Assembly: GCF_900090105.1 (NCBI RefSeq)
Contig: NZ_FMDM01000006.1
Location: forward strand, 326,080 to 390,079
Length of the DNA: 64,000 nt
Direction of reading: 5' to 3'
DNA from: Micromonospora humi
GTDB taxonomy: Bacteria > Actinomycetota > Actinomycetes > Mycobacteriales > Micromonosporaceae
The notes beneath the pieces were generated by a model. It did not search any database and was not told where the DNA came from. It saw only the letters and a program-made list of their open reading frames with translations. Each line of letters opens with the position of its first letter. The first letter of the stretch is position 1. The position numbers and the translations under genes are program-made. This document shows, piece by piece, positions 1 to 7,146 of this stretch.

Positions 1-776
1 GCCGGCGCGGCGAGCACACAGGCCCCGGCCAGCACGGCCCCGTACGGGTTGGCGGCGCGGGCCGCCACGTTGCTGATGTAGTTGGCCAGGGAGACCGCCA
101 GCGGCTGCATGTCCGCCTGCTTGGTGATCAGGAAGGGCCAGAGGAACTCGTTCCACGGCCCGATGAAGGTGAGCAGCACCGCGGTCAGCAGCGCGGGGCG
201 GACCAGCGGCAGCGCCACCGACCAGAGCAGCCGCAGTTCCCCGGCGCCGTCGATCCGGGCGGCGGCGAACAGCTCGTCCGGCAGTTGCAGGAAGAACTGT
301 CGGAAGACGAAGACCGCGGTGGTGTTGATCGCGAACGGCAGGATCATCCCGAGGTAGGAGTCGGCCAGCCCGTACCCGCGCACGATCAGCACGTAGAGCG
401 GGATCAGCAGGAGCTGGAAGGGGATCACCTGGACCAGCAGCACCAGGGCGAACAGCGTGCCCCGGCCACGGAACCGCAGCCGGGCCAGCGCGTAGCCGGC
501 GAGCACCCCGAAGACCACGGTGCCGAGGATGACCCCTCCGGTGAAGATGCCGGAGTTGACCAGCGACCCGAGCAGGTCGACCCGGGAGTTGATGTCCCGG
601 TAGTTGTCCAGGGTGAGGCCGGAGGTCGGGAACGCCCCGGCCACCGAGGTGTCCGGTTCGGACTGCAGGCTGCCGACCAGCATGTAGTAGAAGGGGAAGA
701 GGAACAGCAGGGCCCCGGCGAACAGCGCCACGTAACGCAGCAGCCCCGGCCACCGGGCGGTGGAAGTCGGTGTCAC
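1..776 (-). CDS. Sugar ABC transporter permease, MalG-like (3' end cut by window edge)
   Basis: Inner-membrane permease of a carbohydrate ABC importer. It pairs with the adjacent MalF-like subunit to form the translocation pore. The GTG start at 776 follows the stop of the upstream permease almost directly, so the two are translationally coupled. The translation shows several hydrophobic helices and the family's cytoplasmic EAA loop (AAARIDGAGELRLLWSVALP), the docking site for the ATPase. It also shows the typical ending around NEFLWPFLIT. The C-terminal end lies beyond position 1. No ATPase gene is visible; such systems often share an MsiK-type ATPase encoded elsewhere (family knowledge). 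Confidence 0.93.
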   Translation of the reverse strand, partial: MTPTSTARWPGLLRYVALFAGALLFLFPFYYMLVGSLQSEPDTSVAGAFPTSGLTLDNYRDINSRVDLLGSLVNSGIFTGGVILGTVVFGVLAGYALARLRFRGRGTLFALVLLVQVIPFQLLLIPLYVLIVRGYGLADSYLGMILPFAINTTAVFVFRQFFLQLPDELFAAARIDGAGELRLLWSVALPLVRPALLTAVLLTFIGPWNEFLWPFLITKQADMQPLAVSLANYISNVAARAANPYGAVLAGACVLAAP

Positions 777-777
777 G

Positions 778-1731
778 TCAGTCCCTCTCGATCAGCCGGC
801 GGTTGACCCACGAGATGATCAGCACCCCGATCACCAGCAGCACGCCGATGGCGGCGGCCACGTCCGGCTGGCCCTGCTGGATGCCGCGCTGGTACATGAC
901 CAGCACCGGCGAGGCGGACGCCCCGTTCGGGCCGCCCCCACCGGTGAGCAGGTAGGGCTCGGTGAACAGGTTGGCGCCGGTGATGGTGGCCAGGATGACC
1001 ACCAGGGCGGTCGCCGGGCGTACCGCCGGCACGGTCACCGATCGGAACCGCCGCCACCATCCCGCGCCGTCGACCGACGCCGACTCGTACAGCTCCCTGG
1101 GCACGTTCTGCAGCGCGGCGAGGTAGAGCAGGATGAAGAAGCCGAGCTGCTTCCAGACCACGAACACCGCGATGACCGGCATCGCCAGTCCCGCGTTGAC
1201 CAGCCAGGACGGGTCGGGCGCCAGCGGGCCGAGCACCGAGTTGACCAGCCCGTCGGAGTTGAACAGGAACAGCCACACACCGACCACCGCCACGCTCGCG
1301 GTCACGTACGGCACGTAGAACGCGACCCGCAGAAACGTCCGGGCGTGCACCACCCGGTTCAGCGCGACCGCCAGCAGCAGGGCCAGCACCGTGGTCAGCG
1401 GCACGTTGATGACCAGGAAGATCCCGATGTTGCCGAACGACTGACGGACCGCGGGGTCGGCGAGCACCGCGCGGTAGTTGTCCAGCCCGACGAAGGGCCG
1501 GTCCACCGCCGCGCCCGGCGCGGCGAAGAAGTAGTCGTGGAAGCTCATCCAGACCGCGAAGCCCAGCGGGTAGGCGAACACCACGGCGATGAACACGGCG
1601 TAGGGAGCGGCCAGCACCATGCCGACCGGGTGGCGGCCCAGCACGGCCGTCACCCGGCCCCGGCCCGCCGGTCGCGGGCTCCGGGCGGCGGCCCCGGTGA
1701 CCGGGGCCGCCGCGGTGTCGGCGGTGGACAT
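778..1731 (-). CDS. Sugar ABC transporter permease, MalF-like
   Basis: A 317-residue inner-membrane permease, the partner of the MalG-like protein just downstream. After a polar N-terminus of about 35 residues there are about six hydrophobic segments. An EAA-type loop near residues 215-235 (LYESASVDGAGWWRRFRSVT) contacts the transporter ATPase. The ATG overlaps the stop of the binding-protein gene as ATGA, and its own stop is 2 nt from the next start, so the operon is tightly coupled. Family assignment is secure; the sugar cannot be named from the sequence. Confidence 0.94.
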   Translation of the reverse strand: MSTADTAAAPVTGAAARSPRPAGRGRVTAVLGRHPVGMVLAAPYAVFIAVVFAYPLGFAVWMSFHDYFFAAPGAAVDRPFVGLDNYRAVLADPAVRQSFGNIGIFLVINVPLTTVLALLLAVALNRVVHARTFLRVAFYVPYVTASVAVVGVWLFLFNSDGLVNSVLGPLAPDPSWLVNAGLAMPVIAVFVVWKQLGFFILLYLAALQNVPRELYESASVDGAGWWRRFRSVTVPAVRPATALVVILATITGANLFTEPYLLTGGGGPNGASASPVLVMYQRGIQQGQPDVAAAIGVLLVIGVLIISWVNRRLIERD

Positions 1732-3020
1732 CAGGAGCCGGCGGCGAGCTGGTCGACCTTGTCCGCGGCGCCGGCGAGGGCGTCGGGCACCGGCTTCTTA
1801 CCGAAGATCACCGACTCGGAGTACGCGTCGCGGAACGCCTGCCAGACGGCGACCGAGTTCGGCACGTTCGGCACCTCGACCGTCCGGGCCGCCTGGTCGG
1901 CGAAGGCCTGGTAGGCCGGGTTCTTGGCGAAGTGGTCCGGGTAGGCGGCGGCCAGGTCGCTGCGCAGCGGCATCTGGCCGGTCTTGGCCAGCAGTGCGCC
2001 GTCCTGTTCCTTGCTGGTGGCGAAGCGCATCACGTCCCAGGCGGTGGCGCGGTTCTGGCAGGCGGAGTACATCGCGACGTTCTTCGCGTCGCTGAAGGTG
2101 CGGATCTGGTCGGCCGGCTTGCCGGTGGACGTCGGCACCGGCACCGCGCCCCACTTCACCTTGCTGCCGTACACCGAGATCGCCCAGGGGCCGACGATGG
2201 CCATGGCGGCCTTGCCGTCGGCGAACGAGTCGCCGTTGTACTTCTCCTTCGGGGCGAGCCCCTCGGTGTAGAGGGTCTTCCAGAACTCCGCGACCCGCTG
2301 GCCCTCCGGCGAGTCGAACTGGGCCTTGCCCTGGTCGACGAGCTGCTTGCCGTCGGTCTCCGCGGCGAACAGCGGATAGAAGTCGAACCAGGACTGGAAG
2401 AACTCGCTGGTCGGCGCCGGATAGATGGCGGCCTGCGCGGCGCCGGAAGACTTGATCTTCCGGGCGGCGGCGAGGAACTCGTCGTACGTCGCCAGTGAGG
2501 GCCGCTCCGGGTCGAGGCCGGCCTTGGCGAAGATCGTCTTGTTGTAGAAGATCATCACCGGGTTCGACTTCCAGGGCAGCTGGTAGAACTTGCCGTCCGG
2601 CGACTTGTACTGCTCCGCCGTGCCGCCGGTGCGCTCGTTGACGTATGCCGCGCCGCCGTCGAACGAGTCCAGGGCGACCAACCCGCCCTGTTTCTGGAAC
2701 TGCGGCACGGCCGCCGGCGCGGTGTTGAAGATGAGGCACGGCGCGTTGCCGGCGGTGATGGCGGCCCCGATCACCTCCTCCGAGCTGGTGCCCGCCGGGA
2801 TCTCCTGCGCGGTGATCTTCTGGTCGGCGTGCTGCGCGTTCCACGCCTCGACCATCGCCTTGCCCCAGGCCAACTCCTCCTGGTTGTTGGACAGCCAGAT
2901 GTTGATCGGACCGCGGGCGGCGTTGGCCTCGGCGGCGTCGCCGCCACCACCGCTGCCGTCGCAGCCCGCGGTGACGGCGAGGGCGGCGGTCAGCAGCAGG
3001 GCCGGGAGGGTACGTTTCAT
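1731..3020 (-). CDS. Extracellular sugar-binding lipoprotein (family 1 solute-binding protein)
   Basis: A 429-residue lipoprotein that captures sugar outside the membrane and delivers it to the MalF/MalG-like permeases. The N-terminus is a lipoprotein signal: KR, then a hydrophobic stretch ending in the lipobox AVTAGC, with Cys about residue 19 followed by a Gly/Asp/Ala linker. The body has typical family-1 features such as NIWLSNNQEE near the start, KSNPVMIFYNK and AIVGPWAISVYG. The ATG at 3020 is chosen because the signal peptide begins there and it overlaps the regulator's stop as ATGA. A much longer in-frame reading upstream is only the regulator gene read in another frame. Confidence 0.95.
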   Translation of the reverse strand: MKRTLPALLLTAALAVTAGCDGSGGGGDAAEANAARGPINIWLSNNQEELAWGKAMVEAWNAQHADQKITAQEIPAGTSSEEVIGAAITAGNAPCLIFNTAPAAVPQFQKQGGLVALDSFDGGAAYVNERTGGTAEQYKSPDGKFYQLPWKSNPVMIFYNKTIFAKAGLDPERPSLATYDEFLAAARKIKSSGAAQAAIYPAPTSEFFQSWFDFYPLFAAETDGKQLVDQGKAQFDSPEGQRVAEFWKTLYTEGLAPKEKYNGDSFADGKAAMAIVGPWAISVYGSKVKWGAVPVPTSTGKPADQIRTFSDAKNVAMYSACQNRATAWDVMRFATSKEQDGALLAKTGQMPLRSDLAAAYPDHFAKNPAYQAFADQAARTVEVPNVPNSVAVWQAFRDAYSESVIFGKKPVPDALAGAADKVDQLAAGS

Positions 3021-4090
3021 GTCTGCTCCGATCGGGACGGTGCGGGCGGGCGGCGCCGCTGGGCGGGTGGTGCCGGTGGTGGAGCGGTGGAGGCCCGGAC
3101 GACGAGCCGCGCGGGCGGCGTGGGCACGTCGGCCACGGGCTCGCCGTCGATGAGTTCGAGCAGGGCGCGCGCGGCCGCCCGACCCCACTCGAAGGGGTCG
3201 GTGCGCACGGTGGTCAACGTCGGGCTGACGTAGCCGGCCAGCTCGGCGTCGTCGAAGCCGGTCACTGACAGCTGCCCGGGCACGTCGACACCGAGTTCCC
3301 GGGCCACCGCGAGCCCGGCGATGGCCATCAGATCGTTGGCGTACACGATCGCGGTAGGCCGCTCGGCCCGGTCGAGCAACTCGCGGGTTGCCTGCGCGCC
3401 ACCGGCCGCCGAGAAGTCCGACGCCACGCACGGACCGGCGGGTAGACCGGCGTCCACCAGCGCCCGCTCCCAGGCCAGCCGGCGGACCCGGCCGTGCAGG
3501 AAGTGGTCCGGCCCGGCGACGTGCGCGATCCGGCGGTGCCCCAGCTCGACCAGGTGAGCGACCGCTGCGGCGACGCCCGGCCGGTCGTCGATCAGCAGGG
3601 CCGGCCAGCGGGTGGGCGCCATCGGCCGGGCGATCGTCACCGCCGGCAGCCCGAGCTGTTCCAGCAGGGCGAGCCGTGGGTCGTCGACCCGCAGGTCGAG
3701 CAGGAAGACCCCGTCCACCCGGCCGTCGGCGGCCAGCTTTCGGTAGCCGGCCTCCTCGGCCGACTCCGGCACCACCTGCAGGACGAGAGCCTGACCCCGG
3801 TCGGACAGCGTCCGCTCCACCCCGGCGATGAAGGCGGGGAAGAACGGGTCCGCGCCGAGCAATTCGGGCGGGCGGGCGATCACGAGGCCGACCGCGAAGG
3901 CCCGCGAGGCCGACAGGGCGCGGGCCCGGTGGCTCGGCTCCCAGCCCAGGGCGCGGGCGGCGGTGAGGATCCGCTCGCGCGTCTCGTCGGCCACACCCGG
4001 CCGGCCGTTGAGCGCGAAGGAGACCAGACCCTTCGATACGCCGGCGGCGCGGGCGACATCGCGGATCGTTGGTCGACCTGGCCGGGTCAC
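3017..4090 (-). CDS. LacI-family transcriptional repressor of the sugar operon
   Basis: About 357 residues. The N-terminal helix-turn-helix is classical (TIRDVARAAGVSKGLVSFAL, then NGRPGVADETRERI), followed by the hinge and a periplasmic-binding-protein-like sugar sensor containing TGFDDAELAGYVSPTLTTVR. Two GTG starts are possible. The one at 4090 has GGGAGG five bases upstream, while the GTG at 4096 abuts that ribosome site with no spacing, so 4090 is preferred. The gene is first in the operon, overlaps the binding-protein start, and sits just behind a palindromic operator at 4118-4129, which suggests autoregulation. Confidence 0.93.
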   Translation of the reverse strand: MTRPGRPTIRDVARAAGVSKGLVSFALNGRPGVADETRERILTAARALGWEPSHRARALSASRAFAVGLVIARPPELLGADPFFPAFIAGVERTLSDRGQALVLQVVPESAEEAGYRKLAADGRVDGVFLLDLRVDDPRLALLEQLGLPAVTIARPMAPTRWPALLIDDRPGVAAAVAHLVELGHRRIAHVAGPDHFLHGRVRRLAWERALVDAGLPAGPCVASDFSAAGGAQATRELLDRAERPTAIVYANDLMAIAGLAVARELGVDVPGQLSVTGFDDAELAGYVSPTLTTVRTDPFEWGRAAARALLELIDGEPVADVPTPPARLVVRASTAPPPAPPAQRRRPPAPSRSEQT

Positions 4091-4117
4091 CGGCACCTCC
4101 CTCGTCGGGCGAACTAC

Positions 4118-4129
4118 TAAACCGGTTTA
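4118..4129. promoter_or_regulatory. LacI-type operator palindrome
   Basis: TAAACCGGTTTA is a perfect 12-bp palindrome with a central CG, the usual form of a LacI/CcpA-family operator. It lies about 28 bp upstream of the repressor's start codon and is the only such site in this intergenic gap. It probably lets the repressor control the whole four-gene transporter operon including itself. The rest of the gap to the tRNA at 4372 shows nothing recognisable. Confidence 0.75.
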
Positions 4130-4371
4130 AGCAACGGACGTTAGACCCGTTCCACCAACTCCACAACCGGTAGCGGCAGGTCGATGTGCGGCGGCCCGCC
4201 CGCAGGTCAGCCTGCTGATCGGGCGGATTTCTCCGGCGGACGGGCACCGGTTGCGACGAGCGCATCCCCCACCGTCACGGGCCCGAGGGGGCGACGAGAA
4301 CATCGCTCGGACCCGGCAGGCGGCGGAAGCCGGGAGCCCCGAGCGTGGAGGTTCCGGTAGCCTGGTCGGGC

Positions 4372-4416
4372 GGGCCGCTAGCTCAATGGCAAAGCTGTGG
4401 ACTTTTAATCCATAGG
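4372..4416 (+). tRNA. tRNA-Lys(UUU), 5' half, split by an integrated element
   Basis: This stretch holds the acceptor 5' strand GGGCCGC, a D-arm, and an anticodon stem-loop with loop CTTTTAA (anticodon TTT), then stops matching a tRNA after CCATAGG. The missing T-arm and the complementary acceptor strand GCGGCCC lie at 58780-58806. Joining 4372-4416 to 58780-58806 gives a 72-nt tRNA whose acceptor, anticodon and T stems all pair; the D stem has one weak pair. The downstream DNA here (from 4417) offers no replacement T-arm, so this copy cannot make a tRNA. Confidence 0.9.
4401..4416 (+). repeat. attL core, 16-bp direct repeat
   Basis: ACTTTTAATCCATAGG is repeated exactly at 58764-58779 in the same orientation. 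The flanking bases differ on both sides, so the identity is exactly 16 bp. It covers the anticodon loop and the 3' side of the anticodon stem, a favoured crossover site for tyrosine recombinases. Confidence 0.88.
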
Positions 4417-4576
4417 ACTTGCCAAATTGCATCGACGTCCATCGAATCGGAATGCGGGTTGATCTGCAGCTTTGCGCCCGCAGTCACAGCAATCGCGCCC
4501 CATGTGGACCTGGGTGTCTCGTGGGGTGCTCGGCTGTTTCCGATGCGGCTGGGTGGTGCGTAGAGTCGCCCGCAGA

Positions 4577-5764
4577 TCAGCCGGGCACCTCGGCGAGCAA
4601 TCTGTCGTTGGATGGCACTGTTGCCGGTGGCAGCGTGGTGAGCAGGAGTTCCCGTGCAGGGCCGCGCCCAGTGCGCGAGGAGGCGGTGTAGTTCAGTGTC
4701 ACGATGCGCTTGCTGATACGCCAAGCCTTGACACCGTTCAGCTCGCGGCTGAGTCCCGAGGGGTGCATCGCCTTTGCTGCATACAACGCGTCCTCCGTGA
4801 GCAGTCGCTCGTCGTAGTCGTACGACAGAATCCAGCGGTACTGCATCTCTTGCCGCAGGTACTCGGCCAGGTTGCGATGCTGGAGCGTGCCCATCCAGTC
4901 GAGATCCTTACCCGCCTGCGCTGCCTGACCATCATACGAAGCCCTATAGAGCTTGCCCGACTTCGAAAGGTAAGGCGGGTCGAGGTAGGCGACCACGCGG
5001 TCGGGGAGCAGCGTCTTATAGTGCGAGGCGACGCCGTGGAGCGTGGTCTTCCAGTCCGATCGCCAGACGTCCGCGATCCTCCTCGTCTCGTACAGGTGAC
5101 CGATATATTCGAGCCGCTCGACTAAGCTCTTGAGGTTAAATCGGCATCCAATGCCGTACTCCGAGGTCTGTGCGCGACCGCCGATAGGGCCTGCCTGCCC
5201 ATGGAGAATCCCTGAGAAGGTGGTTCGGTTGAGGAACAAGCACTTCGTGGCGAGTTCGAGGTCCTCAGTCGAACGACTGGTACCAGGAGCCGCCTTCCAG
5301 GCGCGCCAGTAGTCCCAGCGTGCCAGTGCTGTTGCCCCGCCGGCGGCGACGTACGTCGCATGCTCGTCGGCGATGCGCTCCACAAGCTCCTGCGTGCGAG
5401 AGGCCGCCACCTGCCAGAAAGCCGCCACCATCGGATCTGCGTCCGCAAGTAGCGCACGCTCGACGATGCCTGCACCAACCAGCCTGAGGGTGGTCGACGC
5501 GCCGCCGGCGAAGGGCTCCACGAGGAGGTCGACTCGCCTGACTTGAGCGGACCGCTGAGCGGCTGCAATGAGCTCGCCGATTACGTTCGACAGACCGCTC
5601 TTGGCACCCGGGTAGCGCAGGGGACTCTGGTACCGGCCTGCGGCCAGGGGATGCGCGACCTCGGCAGGCGCTTGGTCGATCTTGCGGGGCGTCGTTCCAA
5701 CAGGAACCAAAATCTCCGTACGCGCCGACTCCTGTTCGCGTACGGCGCCGGTCACGGCGATCAT
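4577..5764 (-). CDS. DNA N6-adenine methyltransferase, D12/Dam class
   Basis: A 395-residue methyltransferase predicted to methylate adenine in DNA using S-adenosylmethionine. The SAM-binding motif RYPGAKS is near residue 52 and PFAGG near residue 84. The catalytic DPPY is near residue 268 (AYLDPPYLSKSGKLY), in the order expected for alpha-class (D12) enzymes, with a substrate-recognition region between. The ATG overlaps the NurA stop as ATGA, making it the last gene of a three-gene operon with HerA and NurA. The likely role is marking self DNA so that HerA-NurA spares it; this is inferred from context. An orphan methylase role is the alternative. Confidence 0.9.
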   Translation of the reverse strand: MIAVTGAVREQESARTEILVPVGTTPRKIDQAPAEVAHPLAAGRYQSPLRYPGAKSGLSNVIGELIAAAQRSAQVRRVDLLVEPFAGGASTTLRLVGAGIVERALLADADPMVAAFWQVAASRTQELVERIADEHATYVAAGGATALARWDYWRAWKAAPGTSRSTEDLELATKCLFLNRTTFSGILHGQAGPIGGRAQTSEYGIGCRFNLKSLVERLEYIGHLYETRRIADVWRSDWKTTLHGVASHYKTLLPDRVVAYLDPPYLSKSGKLYRASYDGQAAQAGKDLDWMGTLQHRNLAEYLRQEMQYRWILSYDYDERLLTEDALYAAKAMHPSGLSRELNGVKAWRISKRIVTLNYTASSRTGRGPARELLLTTLPPATVPSNDRLLAEVPG

Positions 5765-7146
5765 GGTACCAGGCCGGTACTGCGGGCCGTTCCATCGAGA
5801 CCAAGTCGCTTGCTAGCCACCAGCCGCAGTACGTCGGTGCCGACGCCGATGGGAAACGCCGCCTTTCCATGCGCGGCCGCCACGGGAATGACTCCGTCGA
5901 TGTACATGGAGGAGCCCGTCCGGTCGATAACGTCGAGAATTGAAGGAAGCGTCGGGTAGTCCCTTGGGTTAGGCTGTCCCCCGTTCGCGTCGTATGGCGC
6001 GCCTGACGGTGGCATGACCGTTGGGACCACCACCCGGCCGTCCAGCGCCCGATATACGAATTTCCGTCCCCAGTAGGTCTCCTTGCCGTAGGCACGCGCA
6101 TTGGTCGCGTTGGTGACGCGAGCGATGATCTGCTCGTCGCAAACAAGCAAATCGCCAGGGGTCAGCACATCATGGCGAGCCAACTGGCGCGCGTAGTCGA
6201 CCATGGCACCCGACTTCTCGATACCACAGATAAATGGACCGACGCCCGGCGTGGTCGCAGACATCGCTTGGAAGTAGTCGAGGGCACGGCCTCGCAGCTT
6301 GGCCGGAGGTCCGTACACGGCAAGGGGCCCATCGACAATGAACAGGGTGGTAGGCAGTAGCTCCTGACGAGACTGCTCCCACAAAAGGGTAGCCAGCCCG
6401 ACGAGCACAAGTAGTTCGACAACCGACATGAGCCGGCCGAGGGCAGACTGGTTGCTTCCCTCCTCGCCCACTTCCTCGTGGATGCGCAGGACGTCGGTGG
6501 GAAATAGGCAACTGCCACATGCGTCGCAAGCGACTCCGTCCGGCGGGACGCGCACGTCCTTGCTGCAATCTTCGCTCGGGCAGTTTACGGGCACCGTTGA
6601 CGCAGGAACGCCCGGCTTCCCGTGTAACAGGAAGAGCAGCTCCGACAACGTCTGATTCAGACGATTGACTTCGACCTTCTTCGTACGGAAGAGCTGGTCG
6701 ATCGCCTCTCGCCACGAGGTCGCGATGTCGACACCCTCACGGGTGTAGGCGCCGGCGACCGGAAGGTCGAGCGTCACAAGCGCCGTGTTGACAGCTCTTG
6801 CGATCTCGTAAGGGTCGACGAACTGCTGCGCCTTCTGCGTCTCAAGGATACTAAGGTCGAGATACGCCGCCGCAGCTTGCGCAAACCCATACAATACCGA
6901 CGGCAATCCGTCCCGTACCCGCTCAACAACATACGACCCGTCAACGGCGAGGGCAGAGGACAGCGACGATGCTGAGGATTTGAGGTCGCTTCGGGGTCGG
7001 ACTCGCTTGCGGATCTCCTCGACATCGCGCAGAACCTCGGCTGGAACGTGGAACGTACGTTGATCGGCGATGGCGCGGACTGCAGCGGTTGAGTGCCCGA
7101 GGCGTGAGGCGAGTTCGTGCGTCCCAGCGACTGTCTCGTAGGGCAT
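5761..7146 (-). CDS. nurA: NurA-domain nuclease with zinc-ribbon insert
   Basis: A 461-residue NurA-like nuclease. NurA proteins are RNase H-fold 5'-3' nucleases that work with the HerA ATPase. The first catalytic aspartate motif is visible as AVDGSY near residues 67-72 and the second as FIVDGPLAVYG near residue 288. Between them is a Cys4 zinc-ribbon-like insert (NCPSEDC, then CDACGSC, roughly 198-225), which is unusual for NurA. The start ATG overlaps the HerA stop and the stop overlaps the methylase start, each by four bases, so the three proteins should be made together. Confidence 0.88.
   Translation of the reverse strand: MPYETVAGTHELASRLGHSTAAVRAIADQRTFHVPAEVLRDVEEIRKRVRPRSDLKSSASSLSSALAVDGSYVVERVRDGLPSVLYGFAQAAAAYLDLSILETQKAQQFVDPYEIARAVNTALVTLDLPVAGAYTREGVDIATSWREAIDQLFRTKKVEVNRLNQTLSELLFLLHGKPGVPASTVPVNCPSEDCSKDVRVPPDGVACDACGSCLFPTDVLRIHEEVGEEGSNQSALGRLMSVVELLVLVGLATLLWEQSRQELLPTTLFIVDGPLAVYGPPAKLRGRALDYFQAMSATTPGVGPFICGIEKSGAMVDYARQLARHDVLTPGDLLVCDEQIIARVTNATNARAYGKETYWGRKFVYRALDGRVVVPTVMPPSGAPYDANGGQPNPRDYPTLPSILDVIDRTGSSMYIDGVIPVAAAHGKAAFPIGVGTDVLRLVASKRLGLDGTARSTGLVP

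Noticed and set aside
1731..4265. An 844-residue reading frame covering the binding protein and the regulator region
   Set aside because: Only the last 429 residues are the binding protein, beginning with its lipoprotein signal at 3020. The upstream part is the LacI gene read in the wrong frame and is compositionally arginine/proline-rich.
4565..4581. A possible third copy of the 48-bp repeat at the end of the methylase gene
   Set aside because: Only about nine bases (GCAGATCAG) match and the rest diverges, so chance similarity is likely.
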